A stretch of 64,000 nt of DNA, taken from NCBI GenBank assembly GCA_036346405.1, contig CM070550.1, forward strand, positions 18,004,549-18,068,548, read 5' to 3'. The position numbers were made by a program, and so were the translations under genes. The notes below the pieces were generated by a model. It ran no database searches. It was not told where the DNA came from and saw only the letters and a list, made by a program, of their open reading frames with translations. The stretch's first letter is position 1. The number at the start of each line of letters is the position of its first letter. Source of the DNA: Phyllostachys edulis (lineage: Eukaryota > Streptophyta > Magnoliopsida > Poales > Poaceae). Positions 48,268 through 60,263 of the stretch are shown here, one piece after another.

Positions 48268-49282
48268 TAGGGGTGCAAGTGGGGCGGGCTGCGGACAGCC
48301 CGCACCCACCCTGCACTGCCTGCTCGGGATTTGCGGCTAGCAGCAACCCGCATTGCGACGATGCTAAATATTGGTGGCCTTTGGCGGCTGCCGCAGGCTC
48401 TGCATGTGTTGGGTAGGAGAAGCGATCAGCGAGTCCCTCAATCCATCTAGCGGTGATTCCCGTCGACGTGGTCATGACGGCCGGAGGCGAGAGCGCCACC
48501 GTCGCGATCCCCTCGGCGGTGTCCGGAGGCTTCTCGCGCGGTTCCACCCACTCTGCCGCCGGCCCGCCGCCACGGAGAAGACGGCGCCGATCAACATCGG
48601 GCTCGCGGCGTTCGACCTGATCGACGAGATCAAGGAGGCGGTGGAGGAAGCGTTGCCCGACAAGGTGTCTGCTCAAACCACGCTCATCTGGCGGGCCGCG
48701 ACGCATCCAAAGGCATCTGGCGGCAGGCACATCCACCCGGCGTCTTTGGCGGCTGCGGTTGGGCGGCGTCGCGTCGTCTGTGGCGGAGGCCGCAACCACG
48801 ACCTCCGAACTCGGCGTTCACGATCCAGAGTTGATCCGCAACTTCCGGTGCAAGAACTTCACGGTGGAGGAGCCGGTGATCTGTCCGACGCGCGCTCCGT
48901 CGGCGTCGACCCTTGCTCCTCCCTCCGTGGCAGTGGCGCCCTCGCCGACCAGATCCTCCCTCTCTGGAACCTCCTCATTTGGCAAGTCTTGTGGCGGGCG
49001 AACAACGTCTTGCGACGAGGACCCGGCGGCGGTGGCGGCGATCGATGCCGAGGTTCTGGGAAGCTGCATAAAGTGAAGGACTTCCTTCTAGAGTTCTAGT
49101 TTCTAGTCTGCTTCTAGCGTTCCCCATCAAGCTATGTGTGCTCATCGGCGACCTGCGGCGTCTGTGCAGCCGACTGCTACATTCCGCTCTGCTTATGCGG
49201 TTTTGTGTGGACATTTATGTGGGCTTGTTTTGCGGGGCGGGCTGGCGGCTTAGCGGGCCGGCCCGCCCCACTTGCACCCCTA
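48268..49282. mobile_element. Non-autonomous hAT element with captured peroxidase sequence
   Basis: The ends are TAGGGGTGCAAGTGGGGC at 48268 and GCCCCACTTGCACCCCTA ending 49282. The 8-bp duplication TTCGGATC is perfect (48260-48267 and 49283-49290). The ends are the same family as the element at 46245. Interior GC-rich sequence on + is peroxidase-derived. No transposase is present. Intact ends and a perfect duplication suggest this one is younger than its neighbour. Confidence 0.9.
48480..48965 (+). pseudogene. Captured class III peroxidase fragment
   Basis: Starting near 48571 one frame reads TEKTAPINIGLAAFDLIDEI and KEAVEEALPDKVS, the class III peroxidase helix before the VSCADI motif. About 48755-48890 in another frame reads GVASSVAEAATTTSELG and RNFRCKNFTVEEPVI. 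Then DARSVGVDPCSS in the first frame corresponds to the SGAHSVG proximal-heme motif with the His lost. The VSCADI cysteine region is also altered. The order matches the family, so this is a decayed copy of a contiguous exon piece. The distal His region is only weakly traceable upstream. It is not a functional enzyme. Confidence 0.75.
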
Positions 49283-51162
49283 TTCGGATCTCTTTGTCCA
49301 CATATGTGATGCAACATTCTTGTCCACAGCCTGTTTCTGTTTGCTACTCGTGGATAGCGAGCCTGACTTCACAAAATAAATAATTAATCTTAAAAATGTT
49401 GTAAACAATGCAGTTTTAGCAAATAATCATAATTAAACCCAGCAATCACTTTCTGCAATAAAACATAATACCAGCATGTAATAAATGACCATAATAACAT
49501 GTATCCATGAAATTCTTTCGAATCATATAAACATAATATTATGCTCAACGTTAACATCAGAAACACATCAATAAACAGCATAAAGTACAGATGATTGATA
49601 ATAGTGTGTGCTCTTAGATTGAGAGTTGTAAAAGAACAAGTCTTTGTCATCTCAAACCTATTGCCTATACTCTTCATAAATTAAACATAACAATATAGAT
49701 TCAAAATTTGAGCTCTAAATAATATTTTACTAGACTATCAAATGACCTCAAAATCAAAAGATCACAGAGTAAACTTTCGGTCAAACAGGGAACCAATGTT
49801 GATTATACACAGAACTTCATATTACCAACAGGACTTGAAAAGCCTTAGTACAACTGAATACAAAGCACAAGATCAGCAAACCTGCTACTTGGACAACAGA
49901 AAGTCTAACCAATAGGACTGCTAGTAATCACCAGAGCCAAAATGCTTTACGACTAGTTACACTCAAAAGTTACAGATTGACAACAGATCAATATGACAAC
50001 AGTAAGTAACAAAGTAGAGCTCAAATATGAATGGATTATCAGTTCAATTTTAGTATTTGACCATCTTCATCATAGAGCATTAACAAATCCCACTGATTAA
50101 TTTGCAATATCTGCAGTACTAGATTCAGAAATCAGAACTAATACAGATCAAGGTATCAACTAGCACTGTAACTATATATGCAAGAATCAGTAAAGAAGTA
50201 ACACAGAACACAGAGGTTCGATACTCACTGAAGCAGTAGTACTCAAAACCACTGAGACGAAACTGGCAAGACGTGTCAAAGACACTCACCCAGAAAAACT
50301 ATCGCCCTACAATCCCGAGCAAAAGGCTAAGCAATCGGAGATACAATGCCACACTTCCTTCTTTAGAACCGATCAAAGAATGGACAGGTTAATAGCCGCA
50401 CAAGACAACCGAGAAGCACTGGCCGAGTACTCCCTAGAACACCAGTCAGCAATCAAATCGAATGTTACCTTCCTCCCCAACATCAGTCCACTGGAGACCA
50501 AAGCCGAGCCACCCGAGCGCACAAATCACCAGGTTTCAAGCACAGCACCAACAGTGAGGAGATGGCATCAGGAACCGGTCAGATGCACACACCAAGAGGA
50601 CTGGAGCTCACCACCGCCGGCACCGAGTCACACACGGCAGCCTCGGAGGTTCAGAATTCCGAAAAAAAAGAGATCAAATCAGGAGAAAAAACACACAAAA
50701 ATTAGGGGAACTCACAATCTTTTTCTGCATGTGGAAGCTACTGCTGGATTGAGCCTTTTTGAGGAGGAGAAGGAGAGATGCTGTCACCAACCGCCCGTGC
50801 GAATTGCGCCCGAGCCGCCTGCAAGTACCACGTCCTCCGCTACGCTCGCAAGTACCACGGTCTCTCGCGAGCATGGCCGAAGGTCAAGCGGTCATCCAAA
50901 ACCAACTCCTGCCGATTGACCTTACACCGTCAAATCTTACCTCCTCCCCCATCTCAAAGACAAGTGAGCCCATCTCAATCTCTTTTCTATTATAATCCAC
51001 CCTTTCTCAAATGAGAAATTACAATATTGCCCTCAGAATACAAGGAAAAAAACACATTCATCTTCAAGCAAACATGCTTCGCGGAATTAAAGCGCCATAA
51101 CTAGAGTAAGAACTGGAAGAAGCCTTCGAGAATCTCGGCACCACTCTCCTGGCCATAACGTA
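49283..51162. other. Long region without a recognised gene
   Basis: 49370-50340 is AT-rich without ORFs of note. 50380-51000 is more GC-rich and has an open frame of 179 codons on + and shorter ones on -, but none has a recognisable domain, codon bias or splice partner. 51000-51162 is probably the 3' untranslated region of the next gene. It may contain an unrecognised repeat. Confidence 0.45.
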
Positions 51163-52630
51163 CTATTTGTTCTTGTCAAGCCATTCGAGAATTCCTTTCT
51201 CCGACTCCGTGAGCTCGTCCTCGTTCTTCTGTCTAGCCGGGCCTTCGATGAGACCGAAGTAATCCCTGTAATTCCTCTTGTAGAAGTCCTCCAGCCTCTG
51301 GAACAAGAGAAAACAACAGCAAAGAATCAGCGGCAGCCAGTCTGCATCTGTGCCATTCTGGATGAATTTCTTATGCCGGTGTACATTTATACGGATAAAA
51401 TTGCCATTTTCCGAGTCATTGTATGCGCGACAAAATTCAGGACCTCGAGTTGCTTGACAATTGTAAAGAGGCTGCGGCTGAATTCACCTGAGACTTACTC
51501 TATTTTGACAGTAGTATTTAACAACGCCGTCTTTCAATTTTGAATAGCCTAATGTGTAGGCTATACAACTGTAGGTTGGATATGCAACTAGCACGAGGTT
51601 CCCAATTTAAGTCATGAGACATCTACTTCAGAACCAATGAACCACTCCATTAACTGGAACATGCAGTGTACAAACAATTCGTTTTTAAAAAATTAAAAAA
51701 CATGTAGTGTACAAACGGCTAGTAAATTACAGCACAGACCTAGCTTTCCTGAAGTTACTTTCACATGGATTGCTTTACTTCAAAGTTCAAACCTCGTCAT
51801 TCCTGTTCCTAGACTACAAAACAGTTCCTATATTTTTTTATTTTGTCACCTGAGTCTATAATTGATCTCATCACACTCAAAGTACCTCTTCCGTTAGTTA
51901 TTTGGAACTTGTGAGATGATTTAGGCATTTTTCTCATTCAACTATCTAGGTCAACACCTATATACGTTCTTACTTCTTACTCGTAATGTATTTATCTCTA
52001 CGAGCAATTAACAATGAAAGTATTAGTTTGACTAAAACTAACCAAGTACGTGGATTATTAGAAGAAAAATGAAAAGCGAGGGGACAAATAAACATAAACG
52101 AACTGAAGCAGTGGAATTGAAAGCATATGGACCCAACTGAATAATTTCGAAAAGCAAAAAAAAAAAGCATAGGGATTAGTGATTCAAACAAAAGCAAAAG
52201 GCTTCTTTCATTGGCAATGATGGGATACCAAGGAAATATTTGAAGGAAGACCAAATACCTCCTTGTCGTTCTTTTCTTTGTTTTCCTTTGATTTCTTCAG
52301 GTACTCTACACATACAAAGGAGGAAGCAGAATTATTTATCTATCCAAGGCGGATAACAAACCGACTGTAGATATTGATTGCTCAAACGCAGAAAGTCAGA
52401 TCAAATTCCGTAGAGAATATACCTTGCAATAGGGACTTTCTTGATTCACCAGCCTCAGGTATGGCTGCGGTGGATGTCAACAAAGTGAGAAGGCACCTCC
52501 TGCTGATTCCATTCCTCTGAGCCAAGGTGACAAGTGGCTGAAGATGCTTTGCTGCTGATTGATGAAACGATGAAGCTGCTGTGATTGGCCTTCTGATTGT
52601 GCTCATCAGTTTCCCTTGGGGATGAGCCAT
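51163..52630 (-). CDS. Small protein with plastid-type N-terminus, function unknown
   Basis: Exons in coding order: 52630-52423, 52305-52259 and 51297-51163; GT/AG borders, phases join, 129 aa. The N-terminus (MAHPQGKLMSTIRRPITAAS, then a Ser/Ala/Arg-rich stretch) resembles a chloroplast transit peptide. It is followed by ISRRCLLTLLTSTAAIPEAG. A twin arginine, a short hydrophobic run and AxxxA-like residues suggest a Tat-type thylakoid-lumen signal. The mature part is highly charged and likely helical: EYLKKSKENKEKNDKE, then RLEDFYKRNYRDYFGLIEG and ESEKGILEWLDKNK at the C-terminus. I do not recognise the family. Clean splice structure and strong composition bias support a real gene. The start is the first in-frame ATG; the frame upstream is open without another ATG. 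A lumenal location is inference. Confidence 0.82.
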
Positions 52631-53310
52631 GGATAAGTCTTGTTGGCTCTCCACGGTATACTTTCTTCCCACATGGAACTGTTGCTAAGTTGCTAGTACT
52701 TTGATATGTGGAAGTCCTGAAAGAGATTAAGGCCACAGGTTTTTCTGGATGGAAGCAGACAGACAAGTCTAACAAACTCCAGTACTACTTGGGTCCTGGA
52801 CCAGTCCCAGGTTCAGCCCGTTTGGTACGTACTTCCAGTTAATCATTTTGCATTTCCAGTATCTTCATTTAAAGAAAAAGGTTTACTTTACCACCTTCAA
52901 CTATAGGCTTAGTCCATTGTTCAACCCAGAACTTTAAAACCATTCAAAACGCAACCTTAAAGTATCAAAACCAAGTCACTTCACCCCCTTGACCCGCTCC
53001 AAAGCGGTTTGACTGACGTGGATGCCACGTGTCTGCCATGTCGCTCAACACATCATCTAACAAATCAGCAAATAAAAAATGATGAAAGAGGCCCGAATCT
53101 TAGTCACTCCTTGTCTTCTTCCTCTCTCTTCTCCTCTCACGCCAACGGTCACAACCCTTCTCCAAGACACAGGTCCTCCCCACCTGCTTCAGACGCTAGC
53201 CACGCCCTCCCCCCATCTCCCCATTCCTTGTCGCGCTCGAGGCCAGCATTTACCCCCACGTGCTCGCGCTGCAGCTTGTGCTACATCAGCACATCTTCGA
53301 GGTTGTCGCT
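52631..53310 (-). promoter_or_regulatory. Upstream region of the small plastid-type gene
   Basis: This is non-coding. It should hold the 5' leader and promoter of the - strand gene; a core promoter was not pinpointed. 53000-53300 has C-rich ORFs without domains. Confidence 0.4.
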
Positions 53311-53706
53311 TGTTAGATGTTAGATATGTCTATTGTATAGGGTGTTCTTTGCATATTTACCTACACATGTAACATGTATATATTTTGGCCTCTGCCCAAT
53401 TGGAATAGATAAAGAGTTCATTCCAATATGATATCAGAGCTACCCTAACCCTAGTCCTTCCTTCCACGTGACTGCTGCCGTAGCCGCCGTCCTCACGCCC
53501 GCGCTCCTCTGCTTCACCCCGCGCCTTTAGTTCGCCCCACGCTCGAGCTCCGCCGCCGGATCCCGCTGCTACGCCGCCCGAGCCTCCCCTGCTCCCCCCT
53601 GATGCCACGGCGCCCGGAGCCTCTGCTCCCTAGCTCACTTCTCCTCTGCTCCGAGTAGAGCCGAGCTGAGCTCCGTCCCACACCCCACGCGGATCGAGTC
53701 TCTACT

Positions 53707-56700
53707 GATGGCTCCCACTGGTGGCTCCTTCGCCATCCCGCTCCCCCTTGTTCGGTTCGACGGGACGAACTTCTAGGAGTGGGTTGTTCACCTGAGGATC
53801 CACCTTAACAACCAGTGCCTCTGGGGTCATGTCATCGTCGAGCACCACTATCTGTATCGCCCTACGCCGCTAGTTCTGCCTACTCTTCCTGTCGGTGCGG
53901 ATCAGGCTGCTCAGGAAGCTGCTACTATTGCTCTGGAGGAGGCCCTAAAGCTCTACCAGTCTGAGCTTGACGCCTATGAGAGATGGTAGGATGCCGAAGC
54001 TCGTGCTACCGCCATCTTGGTGGGTAGCATGCATGTGGCCATTTCTATGGATGCGGCGGAGCTACTGACGGTTCAGCTGATGTGGGAGCGTCTTCGAGCT
54101 CACTACTAGCCGACGAGTGATGCTAAGTAGTATGTACCTCTCCGTCGTGCATCAGGCGCACTCCCTTCAGCAGCTCGATGCCACCGTGAATAGCTTCTAT
54201 CAGCAGATGTCTGAGGTGTGGCGTCAACTCTACTCTCTAGGGCCGTATCATAGTCACCAAGAACGTGGGTCGATCGGGTCGAGGAACGTGGTCGCGGGTC
54301 TAGGAACGCCACTTTTCATGCTAAATTACATAGGAATGATGTACCATGTCCCACGAATCGTACCCGGGTCGATGAATAATGTACGTGGAACGCGGCATCG
54401 ACCCGCAATCCCTATGACTATGGGCCAGATGTCTATCAGACCTGTCCCTACTGTGTGCGGCTCCGCGCTCACTAGGAGAACCATCGTCCCTATGACTTCC
54501 TGACGCGTTTCTGGCCTCAATTTGGGATTGTGCATGCTCAACTCCTAACTCGCCACCCGCGCCCGACCTTGGTGAAGGCCCTCATGGGTGTTTGTGTTGA
54601 GGAGACTCGTCTTTGGAGCAGCTCAAATGTAGGTTGTCTTGTCTGCTTCAGCGCATGTTCCTTTAGCATCAACCATGGTCCCTCCAGCTCCCGTGGCACC
54701 AGTGGGTGTTGTCTCTACTGTTGGTCTCCGCTGCACCTATTACCAGTGTGACGGCCACAAATACCAGGACTGCTACAAGAGGAGGGACCAAGGTCACAAG
54801 GGTGGACGTCCAACGAAGGGCTTTGAAGGTTCCTCCCACTCAGGAGCTAGCGACTCTCACTAGGGCTCCTCCACTGACGCCACGCAGCAGCTCCTCTCCC
54901 TGCTCTAGCGCCTCGGTGTAGACTCATCCTCAGACTCCTCGGGCTCTACTTATCTGACTCTCGCTTCTCAGTAGTCTTCCTCGCCTCTGCCAACCCCCTC
55001 GTCAGGTATTTTCTCTATGGATCTTGGACTCTGGTGCTTCTTTTCACATAACACCAGATTCTACCCACCTTATTTCTGTTAGTTCCATAGCTCTTCCTTC
55101 CAATGTTCAGACTACAGATGATACATCTCTTCCTGTTGCATGCCGAGGCACCCTTTCCACTTCTTCCTTTCATGTTTCTGCGGTCTCTCATGTTCCCCAG
55201 CTTACTATGCAGCTTATGTTGGCTGGTCAGATCACTGATCATGAATGGTGTGTTGTTCTTGAGTCTGACTCTTGTTGTGTCTAGAACTACCGCACGGAGA
55301 CCCTACTTGGTACTGGCCCTCGGCGTCGTGATTCATAGTGTCTTTGGGAGCTCGACTGGCTGCACCTTCCTTCTGCTATCTCCACCAGCCAGTCATCCAC
55401 TACCACTGTCTCTGTTTTTGTTGCGTCCTCTACCGATTCCTTCGCTTAATGGCATCATCCTTTGAGTCATCTCTGTAGATCACGTCTGTCGTCACTAGTA
55501 GGTCGGGGTGTTCTTGGGTCTATTTTTGGAGACACCTCTTTATATTATATGGATTGCAAGCATGGCAAACAGCCGCAACTATCCTATCCCTCTTGTTATT
55601 CTGTTTCTATTCATCATTTTGATCTTGTTCACTCTGATGTTTGGGTCCGGCTCCTTTCGTTTCAAAAGGGATCATCAATTCTATGTGATCTTTATTGATA
55701 ATTATTCTCGTCGTACTTGGATATACTTCTTGTCCTCTCACAATTAGGTTCTCTCTATTTACCAGATGTTTGCCACCATAGTTCACACTCAATTTGATTT
55801 AGCCATTCGTGTGTTTCGTGCTGACTCTGCTGTGAATACATATCTGTTGCTTTGCGTTGCTTTCTTGCTAAGCAGAGTACTCTTCCCCAGTACTCTTGTC
55901 CTGATGCTCACGCTCAGAATGGTGTCTCTGAGCATAAGCATCATCACTTGCTTGAGACAACTCACGCTCTCTTGCTTGCCTCTTCTGTTCCAACTCACTT
56001 CTGGGCTGAGGTTGTCTCCACTGCTGCTTTCCTCAACGTGCAGTCTTCCACTGCTCTTCAGGGTTCTATGGCTAGGCTCCAAAGTACAACCACATTCATT
56101 GTTTCAGCTATGTCTGCTTCATCTTTCTTCCACATCGTGAGCAAACCAAGCTGACTGCTCAGTCAGTTGAGTGTGTTTTTCTTGGCTACAGTCTTGAGCA
56201 TAAGGGTTATCACTGCTAAGACCCCGTTGCTCACCGGATGAAGATCTCTCGGGATGTCACTTTCGATGAGTGCCGACCTTACTACCCTTGTCCTTCTACT
56301 GTCAGCTCAGATTCTCTTGTTGAGTCGATCTCCTTTCTGACTTTTCCTGACCCTCGGCTTTCCACTCCACCTTCGCTTCCCTCTCCTCCGGCTCCACCTG
56401 TTCCCTCTCCTCCGTAGTTTCCTTCCAACCCTTTTGTTGAGATTTCACTCTTTCCCCCACACTACTCTCGTCATCCTCAGCCTACTCATTCTTCTCCGGT
56501 TGAGCCTCTGTCTTTGTTGGGCCCTGTTCCCAACTCTTCTTCTCTATCTTTGTTCGGTCCTGCTATACCTTCTCCTCCCAAATACGATCTTTGTGATCAT
56601 CGCACTATCAGGTCTTCTGGGCATTATGGCTTAGCAGACGCTGCTTTTTCTGAGCCTACGACCTACCGTGAGGCTACTGCTCATCTTGAGTGGCAACTCA

Positions 56701-56803
56701 CGATGTCTGAGAAGATTGCTGCTTTGGAGTGTACTAGCACTTGTGATCTTATTTCCTTACATTTGTGTGTCACTCCTATCATGTGCAAGTGGGTGTACAA
56801 GGT
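53707..56803 (+). pseudogene. gag, protease and integrase remnants of the second copia
   Basis: Gag start at 53707 (MAPTGGSFAIPLPLVRFDGT, then a stop). A zinc-knuckle remnant, YYQCDGHKYQDC, is near 54735-54770. Protease-like LDSGASFHITPDSTHL is at 55024. Integrase pieces are DLVHSDVWV, FIDNYSRRTWIYFLSS, RVFRADSA and HAQNGVSEHKHHH between 55610 and 55950, in several frames. RT begins near 56700 and reaches TPIMCKWVYK at 56800, where the solo LTR is inserted. It has many stops and frameshifts. Confidence 0.8.
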
Positions 56804-59800
56804 TGTGGATATCATGGGGATATGCCCACGATCTTAGGATGATGAGACAATTAGCAATGGCGTTGAGGGTGTGTGGAAACACGCGTTTTCGACGAGGTTT
56901 CAGCTTCTGTTAGGTCTCTGGCGGTCTGACCGGCCATGGGGGCGGCCAGACCGGCCATGCCTCGGTTTGGTTGGCTGTTTTGGTTGCCCTTAGTCGGCCA
57001 GGCCAGGTGGCGGTCGAGGCCAGTGGCTAGTGAAGCGGTCGATCGACTCTTCACGGCGGTCAGACCGGCCACCTTAGGAACTTTGGATTTTGAAGCTGGG
57101 CCAAAAATAGAGAATGTAGGCAAGAGAGAGGATTCTTATACACTAGGTCTCATTATTTTTGGAGCTTCTAGTAAAAAGTTCTATTCGTTTGAAAATTCCA
57201 GAAATGTTCGGATTTCCAGGGTTGGAATTTTGGCTAAGTCCTAGCTGGGCGGTCAGACCGGCCAGGGGCGGTCAGACTGGCCAAAGTGGCGGTGATGCGG
57301 AGGGATGCCCGATCTTCACGACGTAGGATCGATGATAACTGTGGATCCGTGCAACTTTGACGAGCGGATGGCGCCAACCATCACAAACAAAGAAACTGCG
57401 ACAAAAGAATTCGCCCAACCACACTTGTGATCCCGTCTACTTGATCACACAAAGTAGGCGATGTCGATGCTCCTGCAAAACACAAGGAATCACAAGAACA
57501 ACGGAACGGCACAACAGATTGGAACTCCCAATTCTAGTGGGGGCAATATTTGCACAAACCCTAGAATCAAGAATATTTGATTATCTGGAAATATGTCGTT
57601 CCCCCAACATGCTCGCAGGCCCTAGGACTTTATAGTCCCTGCACACACGCACCACATAGAACCGAACCGGACTCAAGTACAACTTTGACTCAAACACCAA
57701 AAAAAGATTACATGCCAAGTTTCACATTTACTTGGCTAAAGAAATAAACACAGCCACTGTGATCAATTACAGATCAATTTCCAATTGATTGTCTTGAGAA
57801 CTTGCCAAACGATCGATCTCCTTTTCCTTTTTATATAGATTCTTTCCTTGGTTAATTTCATACGGACACTTAGTAATACACTTGCATGCATGATGAGAAC
57901 TCATGTAATACACTTGCATGCATGATAATGCATGTAGACCTTTCCTTGCTTCCTTATGTTTCCTTATGAGCAAACACAAAACACACGTGCATGCATGTAA
58001 CTCACGTAACACACATGATTGTATGATGCATGCACCGAACCTCCATCTTTAGCCTACCAAAGTTTTTGTTCAATGCCCCTTGCTCCATTGTTCTCGGTCT
58101 TGCATGTTTCTATATGTGTATAATCGCACAAACAAAACATATAACTATTATGTAGTGGCATATTCTCATTAGTAAGATTAAAATCATTTAAGAGCGAGTT
58201 CACCTGTTGGTTAATTAATTTAGCTCGTGCTCGTGTAATCGGTCCAATCGGCGGGATGTCCTCATCAGGCGGTCTGATCGGTTTTGGCTTGTTCATCGGT
58301 CAACTCGGTGGCGATGATTGTTTTGTTAGGTCAAGTTCATGGGCTTCATTGCATAGATGTTGCATGATGCATGTTTTGGCTAACATGGGTCAAGTTGTGA
58401 AGAACTTGTGCCCGAAAATGGTTGCTTGGTCTATTGTTGTGCAGGTGGCTTGGAGTCAACTATGGTCAACGACGAGGAGGACCAGGACTTGGTTAGGAGA
58501 ACCAAGGTCCAGAACGGTCATGGATGTCGGGTGAGATGGTTGGACTCAAGCAAGACGCAAGATGGACAAGAACCATAGAAGGCAAAGTTTGAGCAAAGGC
58601 CTTTGTGAAGGTATGTGCTCATGCCTCATCAATTATGAGAATTGATGATTGTGCGTATCGTGCGGTGCTATGTAACGGTTTGTTTGTTTGTGATAGTTGT
58701 AGGACATCGGAGCTAGGTCATGGTGAGACGGACTAGATCGGGACTAGGTTAGGAGAACCGAGGTCCAGAACGATCAAGGTTGTGCTGGAAGATGACTAAG
58801 GCTAGCGGAGTGCTTACAAGCCAAGAAGACAAGGAACTGGAGCGGAAGCTACCGGTGGTGAGACATGTGGTGCGCCAAGTGATTTGGTCCTAGTTGCAAG
58901 CAAGGACGGTTGCAAGCAGGAAGTCATTGGGATCACATGGATGAAGACGGAGCATGAGAGATGCTTCGAGGCGAAGGAATCGCAAAAGGTCGGTAGATGG
59001 ACATTTTGGGAAATTACTCTATACCGAAGAAGTGGTAAGTGGTGGTGTGCGAAACCACCTTCTTGGCCTTGGCTAAACCGCGGCGCGGGACGGTGCATGG
59101 AGAAGCGGTTTAGGTCAAGCGAAGATAAAGATGGCGCTTTGAGATGCGTGCATGTGTTGAACCCGTTTGTGTGTGGGTTTAACGGGTGCCCTAATGGAAT
59201 ATTCTCTAGATGCTAGCCTCCACTATAAATAGGGCTAAGTGCTGGTTGTACTTGGAGACCCTTTGGCCATTTGATAACCCTATTTTGTGTTTTTGGGTTT
59301 TTGGGAGAAAGAAGGAGAGTTAGGATTTCTAGGGTTTGGATTGAGTGTGTGCTCATGTGTTGAGCTTTGTCCTCCATGATGGAGTGGCTGTAAAACATCC
59401 ATCTATCTCAAATCAATCCAAGCATCACTTCTTGAGATGAGTCTCTTTGTGTTCTTGTTCTCTATTTTGTGATTTTGGGGCTCTATTTGATTCTCATGTT
59501 TTTACTTAGTTTTTCCTCCTGATCTTGCTTGCTGGAATATGTGGGAACCCATCTAGGATCATCTAGATCATCAATCAACCACGAGCAAGCTTTTGGATCT
59601 AAGTTTTGTTTTTGTCCGGTTTTTGTGAAAGAAAGGATGATTTTAGGGGGTTTTGCTCTTGAGGGTTTTGGCTTGATTATTCCTGTGATTGTGGATGCTA
59701 GGACGTATGGGAGACTATCCTTAGCCATCTTGGATTGATTCCTCCCACGAAATAATCTCAATCACTGTTTTCGTATTTAGCTCGGTTTTGAAGCAACCTT

Positions 59801-60263
59801 CACTAAAACAGATAAAGGTCAGAACTTTGGCAACGATCTTCACGATTGTTGATTGGAATAGGTTCCTAACATCCGAAGGAAGGTTTGTTTCAAGTTTCGT
59901 GAAGTTTGGAGTCACGAATCAAAAGTTAGACATTTTTGTGTTTTGGAAGTTCGGGCTGATTTCACTGTTCATCAGGCTGGAGGTCAGACCGCCCATTTGA
60001 GAGGTCAGACCGCCCCATGGAGCGGTCAGACCGCTAGGCTGAGAGGTCTGACCGCCCAACTCATTGTTAATTGAGTTTTTGGTAATTTTGGTTGTTTTGC
60101 TTCGGGGTTTCGATTGTATTTAATACAAGTCTTTCAATGTGCTTGTACTTTGATCTTCATAGCTTCCATAGTTATTGGAGTGAAAACGTGTTGAATCTGA
60201 TCTAGGAGAAAAAGTGATCGTGCTCCTATTCACCCCCCCTCTAGTCGCCTTTCCGGTCCAACA
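56804..60263 (+). repeat. Solo LTR of a Sirevirus-type copia, with a nested gypsy LTR
   Basis: It starts TGTGGATATCATGGGG and ends CCGGTCCAACA, the same termini as the LTRs at 14892 and 23947 but on +. The perfect duplication AAGGT lies at 56799-56803 and 60264-60268. A TATA box, CTATAAATAGG, is at 59223-59233. GGTCnGACC clusters occur near both ends (about 56920-57285 and 59985-60052). Without the nested 975-bp LTR it is about 2.5 kb, longer than the 1.77-kb relatives. A phrase gactaggttaggagaaccgag is partly duplicated at 58480 and 58740. Confidence 0.9.
57293..58267 (-). repeat. Solo LTR of a Ty3/gypsy element carrying the pol tail
   Basis: Plus-strand ends are TGATGCGGAGGG and ATGTCCTCATCA. 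The perfect duplication GGCGG is at 57288-57292 and 58268-58272. On the - strand the LTR begins TGATGAGGACATCCC and at once encodes EDIPPIGPITRARAKLINQQ, the C-terminal tail typical of gypsy Pol, so pol overlaps the 3' LTR. Confidence 0.88.

Noticed and set aside
48371..49099. A functional peroxidase gene
   Set aside because: Frameshifted, heme-proximal His lost, bounded by hAT ends with a target-site duplication.
50380..50919. 179-codon + strand ORF
   Set aside because: Polar, repeat-poor product with no domain, no splice partner and no codon bias; kept only as a description of the region.
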